The translations under genes and the position numbers were made by a program. Positions 1 through 6,543 of a stretch of DNA of 6,661 nt are shown piece by piece; positions within the stretch are counted from its first letter, which is position 1, and every line of letters begins with the position of its first letter. A model generated the notes under the pieces. The model made no database searches. It saw only the letters and a list, made by a program, of their open reading frames with translations, and had not been told where the DNA came from. Where the stretch lies: NCBI GenBank assembly GCA_947304695.1, contig CAMZBS010000093.1, forward strand, positions 1-6,661, read 5' to 3'. This DNA is from an uncultured Prevotella sp. GTDB taxonomy: Bacteria > Bacteroidota > Bacteroidia > Bacteroidales > Bacteroidaceae.

Positions 1-55
1 CAATCTGCTCTATCATCTTGCCCATCTTTCCGTAGCCGATTAAAGCTATTTTCAT
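1..55 (-). CDS. dapB: 4-hydroxy-tetrahydrodipicolinate reductase, N-terminal fragment
   Basis: The minus strand from the ATG at 55-53 reads MKIALIGYGKMGKMIEQI and then leaves the window, so only 18 codons are visible. The pattern of a short beta strand followed by GYGKMG is the start of the Rossmann NAD(P)H-binding fold, and this exact style of N-terminus is typical of Bacteroidetes DapB. The enzyme reduces the cyclic product of DapA in the cytoplasm on the diaminopimelate/lysine route, which feeds peptidoglycan. The gene is divergent from the M16 peptidase gene, and a TAnnTTTG promoter element lies 24 bases upstream. The family call rests on a very short stretch. Another GxGxxG oxidoreductase is possible but less likely. 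Confidence 0.75.
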   Translation of the reverse strand, partial: MKIALIGYGKMGKMIEQI

Positions 56-79
56 TACGTTTCTTGTATTAATACGGTG

Positions 80-107
80 CAAAGATACTCATTTTCAGGC
101 TAACAAG
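80..107 (-). promoter_or_regulatory. Predicted dapB promoter
   Basis: On the minus strand TATCTTTG (87-80) matches the Bacteroidetes -7 consensus TAnnTTTG. A CTTG at 107-104, 16 bases upstream, is a partial match to the -33 TTTG; the spacing is shorter than the usual 19 or so. The transcript would start near 76, giving a leader of about 20 bases to the ATG at 55. Confidence 0.6.
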
Positions 108-151
108 GCCCTTTTTTACACTTTTTAGTGCTGATTGACGGCATTTTTATG

Positions 152-159
152 TACCTTTG
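152..159 (+). promoter_or_regulatory. Predicted M16 peptidase promoter (-7 box)
   Basis: TACCTTTG is a full match to TAnnTTTG and ends only five bases before the ATG at 165. A TTG at 135-137 is the best -33 candidate, but its spacing of 14 is short, so the -33 part is weak. The expected start of transcription, around 162-165, leaves a leader of about zero to three bases. Confidence 0.6.
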
Positions 160-164
160 CGCCC

Positions 165-1418
165 ATGAACTTCAACACCCACACGCTGCCTTCCGGGCTG
201 CGAATCATTCATTTCCCGTCGCCTTCCCAGGTTGTTTACTGCGGTCTGGCTGTGCATGCCGGTACGCGGCATGAGGCTCCCGGACAGGAAGGCCTGGCTC
301 ATTTCTGCGAACATCTCACCTTCAAAGGCACACGTCGCCGGACATCCGTACAGATTATCAATGCGCTGGAAGGTGTGGGCGGTGAACTCAATGCCTTCAC
401 AGGCAAGGAGGACACTGTGTTCTATGCAGCCACCACGCGCCAACACTTGCGTCGAACAGTCGACGTGCTGTGCGACATGGTGTTTGCAAGCGAGTATCCC
501 GAACAGGAAATAGAGAAGGAGTGCGAAGTGGTGTGCGACGAGATTGAGAGCTATGAGGACACGCCTGCCGAACTGATTTTCGACGAGTTTGAGAACATCC
601 TGTTCGAAGGTCACCCATTGGGACACAATATCTTAGGCACAGCCGAGCGGGTACGCAGCTACCGCCAGAAGGACGCACGGCAGTTCACTGGCCAGTACTA
701 CCGTCCTGAAAACGCCGTATTCTTTGTCTCAGGCGACGTTGATTTCAAAAAGCTCACGGCTATTCTCGAGAAATGTGGAGTCTCTGAACGAACTGTACTT
801 AGCCCAGGAACGACCACCACAGAACTTCCGCGCCAGGCAAGACAAAGCTTCATTGAAATGCCTTTGCAGCCCACCCTCATCCGTCGCAAGCGTTCTACGC
901 ATCAGGCCCACGTCATGATTGGCGCACGAACGTTTGCCGCAACCGATCCAAAGCGGTGGTCGCTCTATCTGCTGAACAATATTCTTGGTGGTCCGGGCAT
1001 GAACTCCCGGCTGAATCTCTCGCTTCGCGAACGACGCGGACTGGTCTATACCGTTGAAAGCACCATGGCCACCTACAGCGACATGGGGCTGTGGGCCATT
1101 TACTTCGGGTGCGACCAAAGCGACGTGACACGCTGCCGAAGGCTGGCCGAACGGGAACTGTGCCGACTAGCCGAACGCCCACTGAGCGAGTCACAGCTGC
1201 GCCAAGCCAAGCAACAATTGCGCGGACAGCTGGCCATTGCAGCCGACAACCGCGAACAGTTCACGCTCGACCTGGTGAAAAGCTACCTGCACGAAGGTCG
1301 CGTCCGAGATCTGGACAGTGTGCTGCGTCACGTCGATGCGCTCACAGCCAAGCAATTGCAGCAAGTAGCCCAGGAGCTGTTTGACGTGCAGAAAACGACC
1401 ACCTTGATTTATGAATAA
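165..1418 (+). CDS. M16 family zinc metallopeptidase (insulinase-like)
   Basis: A 417-residue protein with the inverted zinc motif HFCEH at residues 46-50. In family M16, the two histidines plus a glutamate about 76 residues later bind zinc, and E49 acts as the general base. Here E126 sits exactly 76 residues after H50, and E119 matches the second conserved acidic position. The second, non-catalytic M16 domain follows; its signature GPGMNSRL then RERRGLVY (about residues 287-295) supplies the Arg/Tyr pair that helps hold substrate. The length fits single-repeat bacterial M16 peptidases, which cleave small peptides or unfolded segments. No signal peptide is evident, so it is probably cytoplasmic. 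An in-frame TTG at 135 would add ten residues, but it lies upstream of the -7 box at 152-159, so the ATG at 165 is preferred. It ends six bases from the end of convergent ruvB. Substrate unknown. Confidence 0.93.
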   Translation: MNFNTHTLPSGLRIIHFPSPSQVVYCGLAVHAGTRHEAPGQEGLAHFCEHLTFKGTRRRTSVQIINALEGVGGELNAFTGKEDTVFYAATTRQHLRRTVDVLCDMVFASEYPEQEIEKECEVVCDEIESYEDTPAELIFDEFENILFEGHPLGHNILGTAERVRSYRQKDARQFTGQYYRPENAVFFVSGDVDFKKLTAILEKCGVSERTVLSPGTTTTELPRQARQSFIEMPLQPTLIRRKRSTHQAHVMIGARTFAATDPKRWSLYLLNNILGGPGMNSRLNLSLRERRGLVYTVESTMATYSDMGLWAIYFGCDQSDVTRCRRLAERELCRLAERPLSESQLRQAKQQLRGQLAIAADNREQFTLDLVKSYLHEGRVRDLDSVLRHVDALTAKQLQQVAQELFDVQKTTTLIYE

Positions 1419-1422
1419 CCGT

Positions 1423-1446
1423 GCCTAATTGTCAAACAGATTAGGC
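1423..1446. terminator. Hairpin at the convergent ends of the M16 gene and ruvB
   Basis: GCCTAAT (1423-1429) and ATTAGGC (1440-1446) form a perfect 7-bp stem with a 10-base loop. The stem lies over the last codons and stop of ruvB and just after the stop of the M16 gene, so it forms in both transcripts. Neither side has a U-run, so it is at most a weak terminator or an RNA 3'-end stabiliser. Confidence 0.35.
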
Positions 1447-2468
1447 TCCATGATGTTCCCACTGTAAGGATTGCGCCCGAAGTGACGGTATGCCAGTTCG
1501 GTGACCATGCGGCCACGGGGCGTGCGCTTGATAAATCCCTCCATGATGAGGAAGGGTTCGTAGACTTCCTCGACCGTACCCGAATCTTCGCCGATGGCTG
1601 TTGCAATCGTTGTGATGCCCACTGGGCCGCCACGGAACTTGTCGATGATGGTGAGCAGAATCTTGTTGTCGATCTCGTCGAGTCCGTATTGGTCAATGTT
1701 CAAGGCCGTCAGTGCAACCTCCGTAATCTTCGAATCAATGCGACCCGTGCCCTTCACCTGAGCAAAGTCGCGCACGCGGCGCAGCAGTGCATTGGCAATA
1801 CGGGGCGTTCCGCGCGACCGCCGTGCAATAATCAGGGCGGCATCTTCGGTGATGGGCACGTCGAGAATGCCGCTGCTGCGCTCCACGATGGATGCCAGCG
1901 TCTCCGGGGCGTAGTATTCCAGGTGCATGTTGATGCCGAAACGGGCCCTGAGCGGAGCCGTGAGCAGACCGCTACGAGTGGTGGCTCCTACCAGCGTAAA
2001 GGGATTAAGATCTATCTGTATGGAACGGGCTGAGGGCCCTTTGTCGATCATGATGTCAATACGATAATCCTCCATGGCCGAGTACAGATACTCTTCCACA
2101 ACCGGCGACAGACGGTGTATCTCGTCAATGAACAGCACATCGCGCGGCTCCAATGAGGTGAGTATGCCCGCCAAGTCGCCCGGCTTATCGAGCACGGGGC
2201 CACTGGTGAGCTTGAAACCCACGCCCAGTTCGTTGGCAATGATGTTCGACAGTGTGGTCTTTCCCAGTCCGGGAGGGCCGTGCAGCAGCGTGTGGTCAAG
2301 CGGTTCGCCACGATACTTGGCCGCCTCGACGAACACCTCCAGGTTCTCCACCACCTTTTTCTGACCACTGAAGTCACGGAAGCTCAGCGGACGCAGCGCG
2401 TTCTCGAAGTCCTTTTCGCCCTGACCGGTGCCATAGCGTTCCTGCCTGATGTCAAAGTTTTCCTCCAT
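1425..2468 (-). CDS. ruvB: Holliday junction branch migration ATPase RuvB
   Basis: A 347-residue AAA+ motor, the normal length. RuvB hexamers pull duplex DNA through the RuvA-Holliday junction complex during recombinational repair, before RuvC resolves the junction. Visible motifs in order: Walker [10 protein letters not shown] (64-72), Walker B FIDEIH (113-118), sensor 1 region GATTRSG (161-167), arginine finger R174 in PLRARFG, sensor 2 RGTPRIAN (219-226), and the C-terminal DNA-binding winged helix (about 270-335) with [10 protein letters not shown] and RTPRGRM. All key residues are intact. The ATG at 2468 is supported by a TAnnTTTG promoter just upstream. ruvA and ruvC are not in the window. 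It is convergent with the M16 gene (six bases apart) and divergent from the GH2 gene, whose promoter overlaps its own. Confidence 0.98.
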   Translation of the reverse strand: MEENFDIRQERYGTGQGEKDFENALRPLSFRDFSGQKKVVENLEVFVEAAKYRGEPLDHTLLHGPPGLGKTTLSNIIANELGVGFKLTSGPVLDKPGDLAGILTSLEPRDVLFIDEIHRLSPVVEEYLYSAMEDYRIDIMIDKGPSARSIQIDLNPFTLVGATTRSGLLTAPLRARFGINMHLEYYAPETLASIVERSSGILDVPITEDAALIIARRSRGTPRIANALLRRVRDFAQVKGTGRIDSKITEVALTALNIDQYGLDEIDNKILLTIIDKFRGGPVGITTIATAIGEDSGTVEEVYEPFLIMEGFIKRTPRGRMVTELAYRHFGRNPYSGNIMEPNLFDN

Positions 2469-2487
2469 ATTTTAGGGTTTACGGGCG

Positions 2488-2518
2488 CAAAGTTAATCAT
2501 TTATTTTTGAAATTCAAA
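2488..2518 (-). promoter_or_regulatory. Predicted ruvB promoter
   Basis: On the minus strand, -33 TTTG (2518-2515), a 19-base spacer and -7 TAACTTTG (2495-2488) make a textbook Bacteroidetes promoter. Transcription should start near 2484, giving a leader of roughly 16 bases. The -33 and spacer overlap the GH2 promoter on the other strand. Confidence 0.75.
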
Positions 2519-2535
2519 CTAAATGCTTACCTTTG
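2506..2535 (+). promoter_or_regulatory. Predicted GH2 gene promoter
   Basis: -33 TTTG (2506-2509), an 18-base spacer and -7 TACCTTTG (2528-2535) match the Bacteroidetes consensus. The leader to the ATG at 2564 would be about 20-25 bases, AT-rich and without a purine-rich Shine-Dalgarno. It lies inside the ruvB promoter region on the opposite strand. Confidence 0.75.
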
Positions 2536-2563
2536 CACGAAATTACTAACATTTTTATTCTCT

Positions 2564-5080
2564 ATGAAAACGAATCTACTGACACTGGCATTGCTGGTAG
2601 CCAACATATCAATGGCCCAGCAACACAAGGAAATCACATTGACAAACGACTGGCAGTTCTCACGCGACAAGCAGCAGTGGGAGAGCGTCTGCGTGCCCCA
2701 TGACTGGGCCATCAGCGGGCCGTTCGACAAGAAATGGGACCTACAGGTGGTGGCCATCGAGCAGAACGGCGAGAAAGAGGCTACCGAGAAGAGCGGTCGC
2801 AGCGGCTCACTGCCCTGGATTGGCGAGGGCCATTACCGCCGCACCATTACAATACCTAATGACTTCAAGGGCCACGCCGAACTGTTGTTCGACGGTGCCA
2901 TGGCCGAACCCACAGTGAGCGTCAACGGCCAGAAGGCCGGTTACTGGGCCTACGGCTATAACGCTTTCCGGGTGGACATCACCAATCATGTGAAGCCTGG
3001 GGCCAACCTTGTGGAAGTGGACCTTGTGAATGTGGAGGAAAGTTCGCGTTGGTATCCCGGGGCCGGACTCTACCGCCCCGTCACGCTGGTGCTCACGGGC
3101 GAGAACTTCCTGCACACCTGGGACACCTTTATCTATACGCAGGACATTAGCAACGGCAAGGCCACACTCTGCGTGCAGACTGCTACCGACCAGCCCAGCG
3201 ACGGGCTGCTGGCCGTAGAGGTGGAGTTGCGCGACCGTCAGGGGCACATTGTGGATCACCGCCACGTCGACGTGACCACACGCACGGCCCAGACACAGCT
3301 CACCGTGGAGAAACCGCAGCTGTGGACGCCCGAGACACCTTATTTATATAAGGCGCACGTGAAACTGATGCACAACGGGCAGCTCCTCGACGAGCTGGTG
3401 CAGCCTGTGGGCGTGCGCACGGTCAGCGTGTCGAAAGAGGGCGGTTTCCAGTTGAACGGCCAGACCCGCAAGCTGAAGGGCGTCTGCCTGCACCACGACC
3501 TGGGCCCGCTGGGTGCTGCCGTGAACAAGGCTGCGCTCATCCGTCAGGTCAAGACGTTGAAGGCCATGGGCTGCGATGCCATTCGCACGGCTCACAACAT
3601 GCCGTCGCAAATGCAGATGCAAGTGTGCGACTCACTGGGCATGATGGTCATGGCCGAGTCGTTCGACATGTGGATCTACCCCAAGTGCAAGAACGGCTAT
3701 GCCCGTTTCTTCAAGGAATGGGGCGACCGCGACATGGAGACGCTGGTGCGGGCCCACCGCAACCACCCGTCGATCGTGATGTGGTCGATAGGCAACGAGA
3801 TTCCCGAACAGGGCAGCAAGGACGGCCCCGCCATTGCACGCCGACTGCAGGACATCTGCCACCGGCTGGATCCCACGCGCCCCGTGACCCAGGGCATGGA
3901 CCGTGCCGAGGAGGCACTGCGTAGCGGCTTTGCCCAAGTGATGGACGTGCCAGGCTTCAACTACCGCGTGCATAAATACGAAAAGAACCTCAGCCAACTG
4001 CCGAAGGGCTTCCTCTTAGGGTCTGAGACAGCCTCGACGGTGTCGTCGCGAGGCGTGTATAAGTTCCCAGTGAAGCCCGACGACAACTCACGCTACGCCT
4101 CCTGGTCCAAGGACTACGACCCCACGGCCATCAAGACAGCCGACGGCCAGTGCTCCGGCTACGACGTGGAGTACTGTTCGTGGTCCAACCTGCCCGACGA
4201 CGACTGGCGCTGGCAGGACGACAGGGCCTGGGTCATCGGCGAGTTTGTCTGGACGGGCTACGACTATCTGGGCGAACCGTCGCCCTACGACGAATACTGG
4301 CCCTCGCGCAGCTCTTACTTCGGCATCTGCGACCTTGCAGGCCTGCCCAAGGACCGCTACTTCCTGTACCGGTCGAAGTGGAACACCAGTGAGCACACCA
4401 TCCACCTGCTGCCCCACTGGTCGTGGGGTGCCACGAAGAAAGAGCGCGGCAACCGCATCGGTCAGGTCACGCCCGTCTACTGCTACACCGACTATCCCGA
4501 GGCTGAGTTGTTCCTCAATGGCAAGAGCCAGGGCCGCATCAGGAAGTGGAACGGCGAGACCGGCGAGTGGGACGAGCAAAAGAAACAGTGGAACAACGAG
4601 CACCGGCTGGACCGCTACCGCCTGCGCTGGAACGACGTGAAGTACGAACCGGGCGAACTGCGCGTGGTGGTCTACGACGAGAAGGGTCAGAACCGTGGCG
4701 AGCAGGTGCTCCGCACGGCTGGCAAGCCCGCCCAGCTGCAGCTCGACACATGGACACAGCACGACGGCACAACGCCCCAGCTGAAGGCCGACGGCGAAGA
4801 TCTGGCCTTCGTCACCGTCTCGCTGCAAGACAAGGACGGCAACTTCGTGCCCACAGCCACCGACCAGCTGCGCTTCGAGGTTACCGGAGCCGGCACGTTC
4901 CGTGCCTGCTGCAACGGCGATGCCACATCACTGGAGCCGTTCACCCAGCCCACCATGCGTCTCTTTGCAGGCCAGCTGGTAGTGGTGGTACAGGCCGCCC
5001 GCCAGTCCGGCACGCTCACGCTGAAGGTCACCGACGACCAGCTGGGCATCTCCCGTGAGGTCGCCATCCGTGTGGAATAG
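2564..5080 (+). CDS. Secreted glycoside hydrolase family 2 (probable beta-galactosidase type, DUF4982)
   Basis: An 838-residue retaining exo-glycosidase, probably periplasmic. A signal peptide (residues 1-18) ends in SMA|Q with no lipobox cysteine. The N-terminal sugar-binding jelly roll (about 25-200) has the GH2 hallmark SSRWYPGAGLYRP (160-172). An immunoglobulin-like domain follows, then the TIM barrel from about 310 with IRTAHN (340-345). The acid/base is E412 in WSIGNE and the nucleophile is E488 in LLGSETAS; they are 76 residues apart, the same spacing as E461/E537 of E. coli LacZ. EFVWTGYDYLGE (560-571) is the barrel-end aromatic motif. A DUF4982-like module (about 635-700, with AELFLNGKSQGRI) and a C-terminal beta-sandwich (about 747-838) complete the usual architecture. 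The ATG at 2564 is preferred over an in-frame TTG at 2507, which overlaps the -33 element. No SusC/SusD or other glycan genes adjoin it. Galactosidase is the common activity of this architecture, but glucuronidase or related specificities cannot be excluded. Confidence 0.93.
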   Translation: MKTNLLTLALLVANISMAQQHKEITLTNDWQFSRDKQQWESVCVPHDWAISGPFDKKWDLQVVAIEQNGEKEATEKSGRSGSLPWIGEGHYRRTITIPNDFKGHAELLFDGAMAEPTVSVNGQKAGYWAYGYNAFRVDITNHVKPGANLVEVDLVNVEESSRWYPGAGLYRPVTLVLTGENFLHTWDTFIYTQDISNGKATLCVQTATDQPSDGLLAVEVELRDRQGHIVDHRHVDVTTRTAQTQLTVEKPQLWTPETPYLYKAHVKLMHNGQLLDELVQPVGVRTVSVSKEGGFQLNGQTRKLKGVCLHHDLGPLGAAVNKAALIRQVKTLKAMGCDAIRTAHNMPSQMQMQVCDSLGMMVMAESFDMWIYPKCKNGYARFFKEWGDRDMETLVRAHRNHPSIVMWSIGNEIPEQGSKDGPAIARRLQDICHRLDPTRPVTQGMDRAEEALRSGFAQVMDVPGFNYRVHKYEKNLSQLPKGFLLGSETASTVSSRGVYKFPVKPDDNSRYASWSKDYDPTAIKTADGQCSGYDVEYCSWSNLPDDDWRWQDDRAWVIGEFVWTGYDYLGEPSPYDEYWPSRSSYFGICDLAGLPKDRYFLYRSKWNTSEHTIHLLPHWSWGATKKERGNRIGQVTPVYCYTDYPEAELFLNGKSQGRIRKWNGETGEWDEQKKQWNNEHRLDRYRLRWNDVKYEPGELRVVVYDEKGQNRGEQVLRTAGKPAQLQLDTWTQHDGTTPQLKADGEDLAFVTVSLQDKDGNFVPTATDQLRFEVTGAGTFRACCNGDATSLEPFTQPTMRLFAGQLVVVVQAARQSGTLTLKVTDDQLGISREVAIRVE

Positions 5081-5171
5081 TCCAAGGAAGCACCGTTTTG
5101 TCAAAATAATTCATAGAAAAAAGCACTCTCCCGACAGGTACTTCTAGACGGAAGAAAGCACAAAAAGCAGC

Positions 5172-5230
5172 ACTTTCATGGTCAGTGGCCTGCTGCCAAA
5201 GAGGCAGCAGGCCACTGACTGCATGGAAGT
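5172..5230. repeat. Strong inverted repeat downstream of the GH2 gene
   Basis: The core arms GTCAGTGGCCTGCTGCC (5181-5197) and GGCAGCAGGCCACTGAC (5203-5219) are perfect 17-base complements around a 5-base loop AAAGA. After a 2-base bulge (TG at 5220-5221) pairing continues for nine more positions: ACTTTCATG (5172-5180) with CATGGAAGT (5222-5230), with one T-G wobble. No U-run follows on the plus strand; on the minus strand a CTTTTTG lies a few bases beyond the stem. It may act as a 3'-end block for the GH2 mRNA or be a palindromic repeat unit. Function is not determined by the sequence. Confidence 0.85.
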
Positions 5231-5253
5231 AAGGCGTAGACGCATCGAAACCT

Positions 5254-5286
5254 AGGCTTAACCGCGCTTAAACTAAGCCTCTTTTT
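5254..5286 (+). terminator. Possible intrinsic terminator after the GH2 gene
   Basis: AGGCTTA (5254-5260) pairs with TAAGCCT (5274-5280) across a 13-base loop and is followed by CTTTTT (5281-5286). The stem is only 7 bp and AT-containing, and it lies about 170 bases beyond the GH2 stop, so this is tentative. Confidence 0.4.
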
Positions 5287-5545
5287 CATCGAAACCAAGC
5301 CTCATTTAGGGCAAAAACGCCTGTTTTCGGGGTGCTAAAAAGCCACTGAAATCGCAATCCTTTGACTGTCAACCACTTGCAGAAACGCCCATAACTCGCT
5401 CATTTGCGACCGACTGACCACTTGCTGAATTCTGAGCGAATCTCAGAGGGGTCGTTGTAAAGATTTTTCATAATAGTCTCATGGCCTGCTCTCGACATCA
5501 CGATGCTTTGCTCAGTAGCCTAAAAGCCAAAAAGCAAAAGTTATT

Positions 5546-6340
5546 TTATTCCCATTCTATGGACAATATCTCAACATCACGGTCACTTTCGTCAAATTTG
5601 ATAACATGAGTTATCTCTCCATTCTCTACTACGTAATCCATTGTATAAACTCTACGACGAACATAATATTTTGATGGTAAATATTTCGGCATCTTACCCC
5701 ATGCTCCAAGTGGCATAAAATCGCCATTAAGAGACGATTCATATACACCATAAAACGGCCAATCCTGAATCCAGTTCTTTGGCCAAGGAATGTCAGAATA
5801 GACTATTGTAATATCGCCTGATATTTGAAACATGTATCCATCAGACCAAGCAAATTGTAATTGTCTTTTCCTATGCTCTCCAATTTCAGACTTAAGATAA
5901 CCGTCAATATCGTAAGAAAAATCGTATTCATTGTCATAATAAATTGTTTTGACAACAACACCATTTGAAAGAAAATAGGTGGTGTAATCACCCGACCAAA
6001 CTATACTATCATTTCGTAATTCAACAACTTTGGAAATAATCTTATTATCTACATAAGAATAAGAATAAGTGTATGTTTCTCCTTTACTTTGATAATAATA
6101 TAAATAATATATTTTTTTTACAACCCTCCCTTGTGAATCATATTCATACTTAATATCATAACCATCAGATGATGATATTTTCGCAATACGCTTTGAAGTA
6201 ATATTTATACTACTGTTATTACCATTGTTGTTGCCTTTATTGTCTTTGTCGTCTTCATCATCATTTCCACATGATACAAGACTAACACATACAAATGTCA
6301 ACATCAACAAGGATAGAAAACTAAAAATGGATTTTTTCAT
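5546..6340 (-). CDS. Probable surface-exposed lipoprotein with YD-like repeats (possibly DUF4595 type)
   Basis: A 264-residue protein whose N-terminus (MKKSIFSFLSLLMLTF onward) is a lipoprotein signal with lipobox LVSC; C24 would be lipidated. The residues that follow, GNDDEDDKD, are strongly acidic, as in the lipoprotein export signal that sends Bacteroidetes lipoproteins to the outer face of the outer membrane. An Asn/Gly-rich linker (about 34-46) leads into a beta-rich body with YD-like units such as YEYDSQGRVVKKIYY (65-79) and a later FSYDIDGYLKSEI. This resembles the DUF4595 porin-fold-like lipoproteins common in Prevotella and Bacteroides, but that assignment is from memory of the pattern only. 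No enzyme motif is visible. The gene is much more AT-rich than the genes at 165-5080, suggesting recent acquisition. No consensus promoter lies directly upstream; a structured region with a U-run ends 12 bases before the ATG. Confidence 0.85.
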   Translation of the reverse strand: MKKSIFSFLSLLMLTFVCVSLVSCGNDDEDDKDNKGNNNGNNSSINITSKRIAKISSSDGYDIKYEYDSQGRVVKKIYYLYYYQSKGETYTYSYSYVDNKIISKVVELRNDSIVWSGDYTTYFLSNGVVVKTIYYDNEYDFSYDIDGYLKSEIGEHRKRQLQFAWSDGYMFQISGDITIVYSDIPWPKNWIQDWPFYGVYESSLNGDFMPLGAWGKMPKYLPSKYYVRRRVYTMDYVVENGEITHVIKFDESDRDVEILSIEWE

Positions 6341-6352
6341 TTTAATATGAAT

Positions 6353-6440
6353 AAAAAAGGCGTAACCATTCGATGCTTATCAAATCTCTGGTACCGCCAA
6401 GTAACCATAAACAACAACAAGCACAGAAGAGTCCACGCCT
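6353..6440 (-). promoter_or_regulatory. Nested RNA fold with terminal U-run before the lipoprotein gene
   Basis: Read as minus-strand RNA, three helices nest. P1 is AGGCGU (6440-6435) with ACGCCU (6363-6358). P2 is GUGCUU (6424-6419) with AAGCAU (6378-6373), with one G-U. P3 is UGGUUAC (6407-6401) with GUACCA (6394-6389), with one bulged U and loop UUGGCG. The 3' arm of P1 runs directly into six U (6358-6353), and the lipoprotein ATG follows 12 bases later. This looks like an intrinsic terminator closing a small RNA or an attenuating leader. Family unknown. Confidence 0.45.
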
Positions 6441-6503
6441 ATCACGCGTGAACTTTCAACAGCTTGTCCTTGTTGTTTCGAAGTATTGGCGGTTTCGAGA
6501 TTT
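6382..6503. repeat. 122-bp imperfect palindrome
   Basis: Complementary blocks in order from the outside are: AAATCTC (6382-6388) with GAGATTT (6497-6503); ACCGCCAA (6393-6400) with TTGGCGGT (6486-6493); AAACAACA (6409-6416) with TGTTGTTT (6471-6478); ACAAGC (6417-6422) with GCTTGT (6462-6467); GAA (6426-6428) with TTC (6455-6457); and AGTCCACGC (6430-6438) with GCGTGAACT (6446-6454). That is 41 paired positions, with one C/A mismatch on the plus strand that is a U-G wobble in minus-strand RNA. The loop is 7 bases, and a perfect 10-base palindrome TCACGCGTGA (6442-6451) overlaps it. Confidence 0.8.
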
Positions 6504-6543
6504 AAGAACAAGAGCAAAAGCCCAATATCAATTTCAAAGTGTC

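Larger units (their letters stand above)
5081..5545. other. Gene-free stretch with hairpins and short repeats
   Basis: No credible reading frame is present on either strand. The stretch holds the large hairpin 5172-5230, a terminator-like stem at 5254-5286, a 10-base direct repeat CATCGAAACC (5243 and 5287), a 9-base repeat ACCACTTGC (5372 and 5417), and a small stem TCTGAG/CTCAGA at 5431-5447. I see no tRNA-like or rRNA-like sequence and no TAnnTTTG promoter. It separates the GC-rich hydrolase gene from the AT-rich lipoprotein gene. Confidence 0.7.

Noticed and set aside
135..164. Extended TTG start for the M16 peptidase
   Set aside because: The promoter -7 box lies inside this extension, so it would not be on the main transcript.
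1482..2033. 183-codon open frame antisense to ruvB
   Set aside because: Shadow of the strongly conserved ruvB reading frame; it has no promoter and no protein-like motifs.
2507..2563. Extended TTG start for the GH2 protein (19 extra residues)
   Set aside because: The TTG is part of the -33 element, and the extension would push a clean signal peptide away from the N-terminus.
4088..4828. 246-codon open frame antisense to the GH2 gene
   Set aside because: Long antisense frames are expected in GC-rich coding sequence. The Val/Leu/Ala-rich product is a reverse-strand artefact, and the sense frame carries the GH2 catalytic motifs.
5243..5425. Possible CRISPR array from repeats about 44-45 bp apart
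   Set aside because: The exact matches are only 9-10 bases, each unit occurs twice, the two repeats differ, and no cas gene is nearby.
5431..5447. Small hairpin TCTGAG/CTCAGA
   Set aside because: A 6-bp stem with no U-run is short enough to be chance.
6381..6411. Promoter for the lipoprotein gene (GAGATTTG on the minus strand)
   Set aside because: It has one mismatch to TAnnTTTG, no -33 TTTG at the right spacing, and it lies within the palindrome arm.
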